A stretch of DNA of 37,894 nucleotides. It comes from Candidatus Zixiibacteriota bacterium (lineage in GTDB: Bacteria; Zixibacteria; MSB-5A5; GN15; PGXB01). The notes below the pieces were generated by a model. It was not told where the DNA came from. It saw only the letters and a list, made by a program, of their open reading frames with translations, and did no database searches. Of this stretch, positions 1 through 7,569 are shown one piece after another (the first letter of the stretch is position 1; each line of letters begins with the position of its first letter). The stretch covers positions 1 through 37,894 of the forward strand of contig JBFMEF010000128.1 of the NCBI GenBank assembly GCA_040753495.1. The letters are read 5' to 3'. The translations under genes were made by a program, and so were the position numbers.

Positions 1-2
1 GG

Positions 3-98
3 CACTTTTTTGCCGATAATTTGTTTAAATGGCAGGTTCAGAATCCTCAATATAAGGAACGGCTTTACGGTCGTGTGATATTATTGGCTATTTGCTAA
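3..98 (+). CDS. Possible C-terminal end of an upstream gene (partial)
   Basis: Frame 3 is open from the window edge to a TAA at 96-98. It encodes about 31 residues, beginning HFFADNLFKWQ and ending RVILLAIC. The composition (aromatic, charged, then a hydrophobic end) looks protein-like, and the stop lies 54 bases before the next gene on the same strand. The fragment is too short to assign a family, and frame 1 is also open until a TGA at 76-78, so this could be chance. If real, the gene may belong to the same transcription unit as the cytochrome operon. Confidence 0.35.
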   Translation, partial: HFFADNLFKWQVQNPQYKERLYGRVILLAIC

Positions 99-152
99 CG
101 AATCTGCCTGCTTAATTGGTTTCTTTACTTAAGGCATAAAGGAAGGCATATT

Positions 153-1085
153 GTGCCGGTAAATTCCGAAGTAGCAGAAAGTAAGCAAATGGCGCGGGAA
201 ATGAAAAGCCGGGCTTCCGGACGCCGTATAATTCTCTGGACAGTCTATCTGCTCTCTTTTGCCGTTCTCGTTGTTCTCTTCATCGAGGGGTACTCCTACT
301 ATTCCACTCCCTATGCGGAACGTCCCCGTCATGAAGATTACCGGATATTCAAGCCGGCCGGAAGCAGAGGATTGACCTACGGAATAATCGGCTCGGCGAT
401 GATGCTCCTGATGCTGGTCTATTCGCTTCAGAAGCGGCTTAGCCTCTTTGGGAAAAACCGAACCCTGCGTCCCTTTCTCGATTTTCATATCTACATGGGG
501 GTAGTAGGACCGCTTTTTATTGTTCTGCATACTTCTTTCAAGGTTCAAGGGCTGGTGGCGGTCAGTTTCTGGTCGATGGTGGCGGTGGCGCTCAGCGGCT
601 ATTTCGGGCGATATCTCTACCGTCAGATTCCCCGCAATATACAGGATAATGAACTCAGCCTGAGCGAAATGGAAGAGAGTCTTGAAGCGCAAACCCGGTT
701 GCTGAAGGAGCGATTTGGCATCGAGGAAGAGAAGCTGAAATTCCTCTCCTCCCTGTTCGAGCAGGAGCTGGAACCTCGGGGGAAAGGGACCGTCATGTCG
801 GTGCTGCGACTTCTCTTTGACGATATCCGTCGGCCACTGATAAAGAGCCGCATCCGGCGTCGGCTGACGGAAACTCTCAATCTTGGAGGTCGCAGTTTTG
901 AGGAGCTGTATAGTCAGCTTTTCAAGCGGGCGCTCTTGCACCGCAAAATCGCCGCTCTCTCAAATGTGCAAAGAGTCTTTCATTACTGGCATGTAATACA
1001 CAAGCCGTTCGCCATTATTATGTATATTATTATGTTCATCCATATCGGAGTGGCGGTTTGGACCGGATATGGCTGGGTCAGGTGA
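153..1085 (+). CDS. Membrane cytochrome b-like protein, first gene of multihaem operon
   Basis: 310 residues from a GTG start preceded by AAAGGAAGG. Five hydrophobic segments are visible, at about residues 27-48, 75-92, 111-127, 134-152 and 285-305. A long charged helical insert (about 160-270) separates the fourth and fifth. His112 and His126 lie in one helix and His283 and His297 around another. Both pairs are 14 apart, the classical spacing for two bis-histidine b haems in cytochrome b folds. No CxxCH is present. I infer a quinol-oxidising or quinone-reducing inner-membrane subunit that passes electrons to the multihaem cytochromes encoded 6 bases downstream. I cannot name an exact family. 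A non-haem membrane anchor is the alternative. Confidence 0.75.
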   Translation: MPVNSEVAESKQMAREMKSRASGRRIILWTVYLLSFAVLVVLFIEGYSYYSTPYAERPRHEDYRIFKPAGSRGLTYGIIGSAMMLLMLVYSLQKRLSLFGKNRTLRPFLDFHIYMGVVGPLFIVLHTSFKVQGLVAVSFWSMVAVALSGYFGRYLYRQIPRNIQDNELSLSEMEESLEAQTRLLKERFGIEEEKLKFLSSLFEQELEPRGKGTVMSVLRLLFDDIRRPLIKSRIRRRLTETLNLGGRSFEELYSQLFKRALLHRKIAALSNVQRVFHYWHVIHKPFAIIMYIIMFIHIGVAVWTGYGWVR

Positions 1086-1091
1086 GGGACA

Positions 1092-2795
1092 ATGACTGAG
1101 ATCATTTCAAAATTTCCGTTTTTTATCCGGCAAGCAAGCTTGCTCCTCATTGCCGGGATGCTCCTGATTTCCGTTGCCCGGGCGCAGATTTCTCCCGGCG
1201 AACTGCACCGCTCACATTCTTTTCTTGAGGGGGTGGATAACTGCAGCCAGTGCCATGGCAGCTCGACCGAACAGATTCCCGCTAAATGCCTCGCCTGTCA
1301 TACTGCAATTGCCATCAGGCAGGCTGAGCAGAAAGGACTGCACGGTAATCCGGATTATAAAGAATGTCAACTCTGTCATGTGGAGCATCAGGGAAAAGAT
1401 TACGAGCTTATCTATTTCAAAGGCGGGGAGAAAGCCTTTGACCACTCGGAAACCGGCTTCCTGCTGGAAGGGAAACATGCCGCCGCCGATTGCCGGAAAT
1501 GTCATCGCAAAGAATTGCTGCGCGATAAAGAGGCTTTAGAGAAAGACAAGTTTGACCTTGCCAAGACATATCTGGGGCTGAATCGCGCCTGTAACAGTTG
1601 CCACTTTGACGAGCACCGAGGGCAGCTGTTGTCCGATTGCTCAAAATGCCATAATCCATCCGGGTGGAAACCGGCCCGGGGATTCGACCACAGCCAAAGC
1701 GGATATCCTCTGCTTGGAAAGCATGCCGCCGTTCCCTGTGAAAAATGCCATCCGGTCATAACCGATAAGACCGTCACTCATGATAAATCATACACTAAGT
1801 ATGCCGTAATCCCCCATTCCCAGTGCACCGACTGCCATCAGGATGTCCACAAAGGACGGCTCGGGCCGGTCTGCCGGAATTGCCATACCCCCGACGGCTG
1901 GCGCACGGTGAGCACCGCCAATTTCGACCACAGCCGAACACGGTATCCGCTGGAGGGGAAACATAAAAATACCGCCTGCGAAAAATGCCACAAGCCGCGT
2001 CAGACAGCAGCGCTTAAGTTTGCCGCCTGTCTTGATTGCCATAATGATTATCATAAAGGGGAATTCGCCCATCGCGCCTCACAGGGAGCCTGTGAAGAAT
2101 GCCACACGGTTGCCGGCTTTACCCCGGCCAATTTTCGCCTGAGCCAGCATGACTCCACCGATTATCCCCTCACCGGAGCGCACCTGGCTGTCCCCTGCGT
2201 TGCCTGCCATATTGTCACCGACCGTGCCACCCAAATCAGAAGCCACCGCTTTCAATTCAATCCTATCCGATGTCTGGTCTGTCATGCCGACCCGCACCAT
2301 GGAGCGGTAGATAGATTTGTCAGTAAAGATGGATGCGAATCCTGCCATATCGAGGAATCCTGGGCAAAGCTCTCCTTTGACCACAGTCTGACAGAATTCG
2401 CTCTGGAGGGAAAACATCAGGCTACCCCTTGCGTTAAATGTCATCATAGGGAGAAGAAAGGGAGTGACGTCCATATCGCCTTCGCCTCCAAGAAAAAACT
2501 CTGCCAGGACTGCCATGATGATATTCACCGGGGGCAGTTTGCCGCCGCTGACTCGCCCGGCAATACCGACTGTACCCGGTGCCATACACCCAGTAACTGG
2601 ACGGCAGAAAAATTCGTGCATAATCGCGATTCGCGATACAAACTGGAAGGGGCGCATCAAAAAGTCCCCTGTACCAAATGTCATATACCGGTAATGAAAG
2701 ATGACAAACTGTTTGTTCAATATAAACCGCTGGATACAACCTGCGTTTCCTGCCATGGCGGAGCGGAATTTGACGAAAGGAAAATGCGACTATGA
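1092..2795 (+). CDS. Exported 20-haem c-type cytochrome
   Basis: 567 residues with an N-terminal signal peptide (hydrophobic stretch about 12-30, ending near A-R-A-Q). I counted 20 CxxCH haem-binding motifs and no other recognisable domain. A unit of the form F-D-H-S-x-T-x-Y/F-x-L-x-G-K-H followed by CxxCH recurs about six times, giving a tandem-repeat haem wire. There is no lipobox, so a periplasmic or secreted soluble protein is likely. The start has GAGGGACA in front of ATG. The gene begins 6 bases after the cytochrome b gene and overlaps the next gene by four bases (ATGA), showing one transcription unit. The inferred role is electron transfer between the inner-membrane cytochrome and the outer membrane. 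Confidence 0.9.
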   Translation: MTEIISKFPFFIRQASLLLIAGMLLISVARAQISPGELHRSHSFLEGVDNCSQCHGSSTEQIPAKCLACHTAIAIRQAEQKGLHGNPDYKECQLCHVEHQGKDYELIYFKGGEKAFDHSETGFLLEGKHAAADCRKCHRKELLRDKEALEKDKFDLAKTYLGLNRACNSCHFDEHRGQLLSDCSKCHNPSGWKPARGFDHSQSGYPLLGKHAAVPCEKCHPVITDKTVTHDKSYTKYAVIPHSQCTDCHQDVHKGRLGPVCRNCHTPDGWRTVSTANFDHSRTRYPLEGKHKNTACEKCHKPRQTAALKFAACLDCHNDYHKGEFAHRASQGACEECHTVAGFTPANFRLSQHDSTDYPLTGAHLAVPCVACHIVTDRATQIRSHRFQFNPIRCLVCHADPHHGAVDRFVSKDGCESCHIEESWAKLSFDHSLTEFALEGKHQATPCVKCHHREKKGSDVHIAFASKKKLCQDCHDDIHRGQFAAADSPGNTDCTRCHTPSNWTAEKFVHNRDSRYKLEGAHQKVPCTKCHIPVMKDDKLFVQYKPLDTTCVSCHGGAEFDERKMRL

Positions 2796-4036
2796 AACTT
2801 GTAATGACGGCTATAGCGCTTTTTTCCGGTCTCTTTGCGGTGGTCGTGGTCAGCCAGACCGGAGACAATCCGCACGGGAAACTTCAATGGGACTGTCAGG
2901 ATTGCCATACCTCGGAATCCTGGAAACTGCTTCGCGAACCGATGGCTTTCAATCATGCTGAAACCGGCTTCCTTCTTGAAGGAGCGCATGGCGCGGTTCC
3001 TTGTATCGCCTGCCATAAAGAGCCGGTCTTCAGTCATGTCGGCGTCAGTTGCGCCGACTGCCATACCGACCATCACCAGGGACAATTGGGGCTTGCCTGC
3101 CAGAACTGCCATATCCCCCGCGACTGGCAGAATCGCCAGGACCTGCTGTCGCTTCATGCCCAACGGGGATTTCCGCTTGTTGGAATTCATGCCGTTGCCG
3201 ATTGTGAATCGTGCCATCGCGGGCACCAGCGTCAGGAGTATGCCGGCACCCCGACCGACTGCCAATCTTGCCACGGCTCACTTTTCGCCGCCACTTCCAA
3301 TCCGAGCCATTCCCGGGCCGGATTTTCGATGAACTGCGAGCCATGTCACAGCGCCGCCGGCGGCACCTGGGATAACGCCACCTATACTCATCCAGCGACT
3401 TTTCCTCTGACCGGCGCTCATGCGCTTCTGGAATGTATGGTCTGCCACAGCGAGACTTTTGCCGGAACTCCAACCGATTGCTATGACTGTCACAGCGATG
3501 ATTATATGGCGGCAGCGAACCCGAATCACGTTCAGGGCAGTTTTCCTCAGACCTGTAAGGTCTGCCATTCGACTGTCGCCTGGCAGCCGGCATCATACGA
3601 CCATAATGCCACCGGATTTCCTCTCACCGGGCGGCATCTGACTGTCGCCTGCGCCGATTGTCACACGTCCGGTTATACCGGCACCCCAACCGCCTGTGTC
3701 GCCTGCCATCAGGATGATTATGACGCCACTACCGACCCCAATCATGCGGCGGCTAATTTCCCGACCGATTGCCAGACCTGCCATTCCACTTCAAACTGGA
3801 GTGGAACCACCTGGGACCATGACGGCTTGTATTTTCCTATCTACTCAGGAGCGCATGCCGGAAAGTGGGATAACTGCGCCGATTGCCATATCAACCCGAC
3901 CAATTTTGCCAGTTTCGAATGTATCAACTGCCATGAACATAATCAGACCGATATGGACAACAAACATTCGCAGGTGAATAACTACCAGTACGCCAGCGCC
4001 GCCTGCTATGGCTGCCATCCCCAGGGGAGACATTGA
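2792..4036 (+). CDS. Exported 16-haem c-type cytochrome
   Basis: 414 residues with a signal peptide (about 1-22). I counted 16 CxxCH motifs. The N-terminal third shares the H-x-x-T-G-F-x-L-x-G-x-H unit with the preceding 20-haem protein. The C-terminal part uses a variant in which G-T-P-T-D-C-x-x-C-H alternates with D-P/A-N-P-N-H segments. The family resemblance at both protein and DNA level suggests the two cytochromes arose by duplication. The start codon overlaps the previous stop (ATGA) and the stop overlaps the start of the barrel gene (TGATG), so translation of the three is probably coupled. It is likely the partner that sits in, or docks at, the neighbouring barrel. Confidence 0.9.
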   Translation: MKLVMTAIALFSGLFAVVVVSQTGDNPHGKLQWDCQDCHTSESWKLLREPMAFNHAETGFLLEGAHGAVPCIACHKEPVFSHVGVSCADCHTDHHQGQLGLACQNCHIPRDWQNRQDLLSLHAQRGFPLVGIHAVADCESCHRGHQRQEYAGTPTDCQSCHGSLFAATSNPSHSRAGFSMNCEPCHSAAGGTWDNATYTHPATFPLTGAHALLECMVCHSETFAGTPTDCYDCHSDDYMAAANPNHVQGSFPQTCKVCHSTVAWQPASYDHNATGFPLTGRHLTVACADCHTSGYTGTPTACVACHQDDYDATTDPNHAAANFPTDCQTCHSTSNWSGTTWDHDGLYFPIYSGAHAGKWDNCADCHINPTNFASFECINCHEHNQTDMDNKHSQVNNYQYASAACYGCHPQGRH

Positions 4037-5646
4037 TGCCTCGCTTCATTCCAGTGCTGATAATTCTTCTATTTGGCGCGGCGCCGCTGCTTTCTGCCTC
4101 TGAGACAAAGTTCCGGGTCAAATATCTCTCGGTGGAGAATCTCTATATCGATGGCGGCCGCGCCGACAGCCTGTCAGTCGGAGACAGACTGAGCGTCAAG
4201 GGTTCTGCCGGCGCGACGGCGGAATTGGAAATCGTCTATGTCGCCGAGCATTCGGCGTCGTGCCGGATTCTATCGTCATCTGGAACAATTTCCGCCGGCG
4301 ACGTCGCCATTCTGGTTTCCCGGGCGGCTCCGCCGCAAACCGCAGCGCCGACCGTATCGACACCGCTGCCGGCTGACACGGTCATTTTGCCAGTCGAGAA
4401 GGAGACTTTTTCGCCACGACCGCCATCACAACTTGCCGGGAGCATCTCGCTTCTATTTTATCACTACGATGACAATGGTCGCGCCGGTCTTGATTTCACC
4501 CAGAGCACCGCCCGCATCAATCTCAAGGCGCGGCGGCTTCTGGGTGAAGAGTTGACTCTTTCCATCCGCTCCCGGGGTCGCTATGATAACCGCCGTCGTT
4601 CTCCGGCGCCGGAAGTCTCCCGTCATTCCTGGGAAAACCGTCTCTGGGAGTTCTCGCTCAGTTATGAAGATAACGCGGCGCCGTTCAATTTTGCAGTAGG
4701 GAGAATTCTCCCCCGACGGGCCGGAAGTATCGGCTATATTGATGGCATTATCATTGAAGGACGGCTCAAAGAGAATTGGCGTATCGGTCTTCTGGGCGGA
4801 GTCTATCCCGACTGGTTATATAATAATCCGCGCGCTTCACTGAATCGAGGCGGCGGTTACATAAATTTCACCCTGGGTGACCATCCGGGGCTACTTATCG
4901 ACCAGACCATTGCCGCTCTCGGGGAGTACCATGGGAGAACGGTTAATCGCAACTATTTGCTGGTGCAGGGGCGAATCAATTTCGTTTCGCGCTTTGGATT
5001 GTATCATACGGCTGAAATCGATATCAATAACGACTGGAGAAAAGAGAAAAGCGGCAAGACCGTCTCTCTTTCGAATCTCTATATCAACAGCTTCTACAAT
5101 CTGAGCGGCTCACTCCGGGTGGGGATGAGTTACGACAACCGTCAGAACTACTGGAGCTACGAAATAAGAACGTTGATTGACAGTCTCTTTGATGACCGCA
5201 TCCGTCAGGGAGCCCGCGCCCGATTTGATTGGAATCTCCTGCGGCGGTTTCGTCTCGGGGGAGCCTTTGGTTTCAATGAACGAAGCGGCGACCGGCGTCC
5301 GACCTACACCTACGCCGCCGATATCAGCCGCCACGGTTTCTGGAGGGGGAAACTTTCCGCGGCGATTCTTGCCTCCGGCTTCAATGGCGCATTTGAGAAA
5401 GGAACAAATTACTCCCTGAGGCTCGGATTCCATACCGCTCGTTTCGGGCAGCATGGAATCACCCTGGGACGATATCTGTACAAACCGTCTTCCGGCGGCG
5501 CCTATCGAACCAATCAATGGGGGGAGTGGCGCAGCGACTTCAGTTTCTCAGGCAACTATTTTGTGGGGGCGGCGTTCCAACTGGATGACGGCGATGACAT
5601 CAGAGGGTGGCGCGCCCAGGGTGAATTGGGATATCGTTTCCGTTAA
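4036..5646 (+). CDS. Outer-membrane beta-barrel protein, candidate porin of the cytochrome conduit
   Basis: 536 residues from ATG at 4036, overlapping the upstream stop as TGATG. A TTG three bases earlier is in frame but less likely. A signal peptide (about 1-20) precedes a small beta-rich domain (about 25-100, with a G-D-R-L-S-V stretch). A Pro/Ala/Thr linker follows (about 100-135), then about 400 residues of alternating polar/aromatic beta strands that are Arg-, Tyr- and Gly-rich and end in G-Y-R-F-R. This is typical of an outer-membrane barrel. Position directly after two multihaem cytochromes suggests an MtrB/PioB-like role holding a cytochrome across the outer membrane. No direct MtrB motif was seen, so the function is inferred from context. 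Confidence 0.75.
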   Translation: MPRFIPVLIILLFGAAPLLSASETKFRVKYLSVENLYIDGGRADSLSVGDRLSVKGSAGATAELEIVYVAEHSASCRILSSSGTISAGDVAILVSRAAPPQTAAPTVSTPLPADTVILPVEKETFSPRPPSQLAGSISLLFYHYDDNGRAGLDFTQSTARINLKARRLLGEELTLSIRSRGRYDNRRRSPAPEVSRHSWENRLWEFSLSYEDNAAPFNFAVGRILPRRAGSIGYIDGIIIEGRLKENWRIGLLGGVYPDWLYNNPRASLNRGGGYINFTLGDHPGLLIDQTIAALGEYHGRTVNRNYLLVQGRINFVSRFGLYHTAEIDINNDWRKEKSGKTVSLSNLYINSFYNLSGSLRVGMSYDNRQNYWSYEIRTLIDSLFDDRIRQGARARFDWNLLRRFRLGGAFGFNERSGDRRPTYTYAADISRHGFWRGKLSAAILASGFNGAFEKGTNYSLRLGFHTARFGQHGITLGRYLYKPSSGGAYRTNQWGEWRSDFSFSGNYFVGAAFQLDDGDDIRGWRAQGELGYRFR

Positions 5647-5661
5647 AGACAGGCAATAGTT

Positions 5662-7011
5662 ATGGAGCAGCTCTATATCTGGCTTTTTGCGCTCGGTCTA
5701 ATATTGGTGGTCTTTGTCCCTTACCTGCTCAAATTCCGCCGCAGTCAGAAAGAAACGGAACATCGCAGGAATGAGGCCAAAGAACTGGGAATAGACCGTC
5801 CACGGGCGCAGTACCCGCAGGTCAACCGCTCTCTGTGCATAGGATGCGGCTCATGTGTGCAGGCCTGCCCGGAAGGAGATGTGCTGGGCGTGGTTTGGGG
5901 AGCGGCCGAGGTCATCAATGGCGAAAGATGTGTCGGTCATGGCTTCTGCGAAATGGTCTGCCCGGTGGGAGCGATTAAGGTTGGCTTGGGGGATATTAAG
6001 AGCCGTCCTGACATTCCGGTGTTGAGTGAAAAGAATGAAACAACCGTTCCGGGATTGTATATTGCCGGTGAGTTGAGCGGTATTTCCTTAATTCGTCACG
6101 CCATATCGCAGGGAAAAATGGTGGTTGATGAAATCGCGCGTCGCCGGGGAAAAGAACCGTGGCAGGATGGATATGATGTAGTCATTGTCGGCGCCGGGCC
6201 GGCCGGATTAAGCGCCGCATTGAGCGCCATCGCTTATGGACTCCGCTATCTGGTTCTTGAGCAGAGTGATGTCGGCGGCACCATCAGCCATTATCCGCGC
6301 CGCAAACTGGTTATGACTCAGCCGGTCGAAATCCCGCTCTACGGTTGGCTCAAGAAAGAAGAGTACTCCAAGGAGTTCCTGCTGGACGCCTGGTACGATA
6401 TCATCAGCCGCTTTCAGGTCAATATCGCGACGGGGCAGAAGGTGGAGCGGATAGAACGACTTGACGACCGCTTCCAGATTAAGACGGCGGCGGAAAGTTT
6501 CCGCGCTGAGGCGGTCGTGCTGGCGATGGGACGTCGCGGCTCTCCCCGGAAACTGGACGTACCCGGTGAAGAATTGCCTAAAGTGATGTATCAGCTGGTC
6601 GATGCCCAATCGTACAGCGACAAGGCTATTCTGGTGGTCGGCGGCGGCGACAGCGCCGTGGAAGCCGCAGTCGGGCTGGCACGGCAGAAAGGGAACCAGG
6701 TGACTATTTCTTACCGCAAGAAGAGCTTCTTCCGCATCAAGAAAAAGAACGAGGAAAAGTTAAAAGAATTGATTAAAGAGAAAAAAATCAAAGTGCTCTT
6801 CGAATCGCAAGTAAAGGAAATTCGACCCGACTCAGTAGTCCTGACAACCCCCCAGGGGGAGACTGAAATCCCTAACGAATTTGTCATTATACAGGCCGGG
6901 GGGATTCCTCCGTTTGAGATGCTTCGTCAGTGCGGCATTGCCTTCGGGGGAGACGCTATCAGTTTTGTTGAAGCCGACCGGCGCTTCTATCAGCCGGCCG
7001 CCACAGCTTAA
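5662..7011 (+). CDS. Membrane-anchored ferredoxin/FAD NAD(P)-linked oxidoreductase
   Basis: 449 residues. An N-terminal membrane helix (about 4-24) is followed by two 4Fe-4S motifs: Cys59-Cys62-Cys65-Cys69, then Cys90-His93-Cys96-Cys100, where His replaces the usual second Cys. A thioredoxin-reductase-like flavoprotein domain follows, with FAD motif G-A-G-P-A-G at 177-182 and a second nucleotide-binding motif G-G-G-D-S-A at 327-332. The redox CxxC of true thioredoxin reductases is absent. The segment V-P-G-L-Y-I-A-G-E, which normally closes the FAD domain at the C-terminus, sits before it at about 129-137. It is the last gene of the cytochrome operon (15-base gap) and probably links NAD(P)H or ferredoxin to that chain at the cytoplasmic face. 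Confidence 0.85.
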   Translation: MEQLYIWLFALGLILVVFVPYLLKFRRSQKETEHRRNEAKELGIDRPRAQYPQVNRSLCIGCGSCVQACPEGDVLGVVWGAAEVINGERCVGHGFCEMVCPVGAIKVGLGDIKSRPDIPVLSEKNETTVPGLYIAGELSGISLIRHAISQGKMVVDEIARRRGKEPWQDGYDVVIVGAGPAGLSAALSAIAYGLRYLVLEQSDVGGTISHYPRRKLVMTQPVEIPLYGWLKKEEYSKEFLLDAWYDIISRFQVNIATGQKVERIERLDDRFQIKTAAESFRAEAVVLAMGRRGSPRKLDVPGEELPKVMYQLVDAQSYSDKAILVVGGGDSAVEAAVGLARQKGNQVTISYRKKSFFRIKKKNEEKLKELIKEKKIKVLFESQVKEIRPDSVVLTTPQGETEIPNEFVIIQAGGIPPFEMLRQCGIAFGGDAISFVEADRRFYQPAATA

Positions 7012-7022
7012 GTTCTTTCCCC

Positions 7023-7316
7023 TTAATATCCCTCATCAATACCGGTGTGATTTTTAATAATATTGTCCACTTGTTCCAGGGTGAAAGTGGTGAGCAATGT
7101 AACTTTGGCTTCATGACGGAAGGCGTGCGGCACCACCGCCCGAGCCTCTTCCTTGCTGTCGGCATCAACTATGATCCAGGCTTTGTGCTCGCCGTCTTCA
7201 CACCCCCATTCGGCATTCGCCAGGAAGTGAGACCCGGTGGCGAGGAAAACCTTGATAACTTTGGCGCATGCCACAATCTCTTCCTCGTGGGGAACCTCAA
7301 TCAGGTATTTCGGCAT
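7023..7316 (-). CDS. Small conserved-looking hypothetical protein
   Basis: 97 residues, starting MPKYLIEVPHE, with AAAAAGGAGCTGAAGAACT directly before the ATG on the minus strand, a good ribosome binding site. It is soluble with no signal peptide. It has a compact alpha/beta look, with a hydrophobic strand at the start, a central W-G-C-E-D-G-E-H-K-A-W-I-I segment and a helical end. The pattern resembles small ferredoxin-like dimeric domains with a short metabolite- or stress-related role, but I cannot assign a family or function. It converges on the cytochrome operon with only 11 bases between stop codons. Confidence 0.75.
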   Translation of the reverse strand: MPKYLIEVPHEEEIVACAKVIKVFLATGSHFLANAEWGCEDGEHKAWIIVDADSKEEARAVVPHAFRHEAKVTLLTTFTLEQVDNIIKNHTGIDEGY

Positions 7317-7569
7317 AGTTCTTCAGCTCCTTTTTCTCTCTATCTGATTAGAAATACAATTATTAAACGAAATAAGCGGGAAAATCTTGGAGCCTAAATT
7401 CGGTCGGGAAATTCTTTCCGGCGGTTGGAAAAAACCGCTGCCGCAAATAGATTCTGCTCTTGGCGCGCGCCATGAAAACAGATGAACCAGTCTTTCTTCT
7501 CCTTGATTTATTTACTCCAGACGGCATCGTCGCGGTCGTATCAATTTTGATTCTCATTGAATCTGCAAA

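Noticed and set aside
129-941. Long open frame antisense to the cytochrome b gene
   Set aside because: It is opposite a gene with strong start, haem-ligand pattern and operon context; its own protein shows no domain and no ribosome binding site.
2079-2756. 225-residue antisense frame in the 20-haem gene
   Set aside because: Repeated CxxCH codons on the plus strand keep the reverse frames open; the protein is a low-complexity shadow of those repeats.
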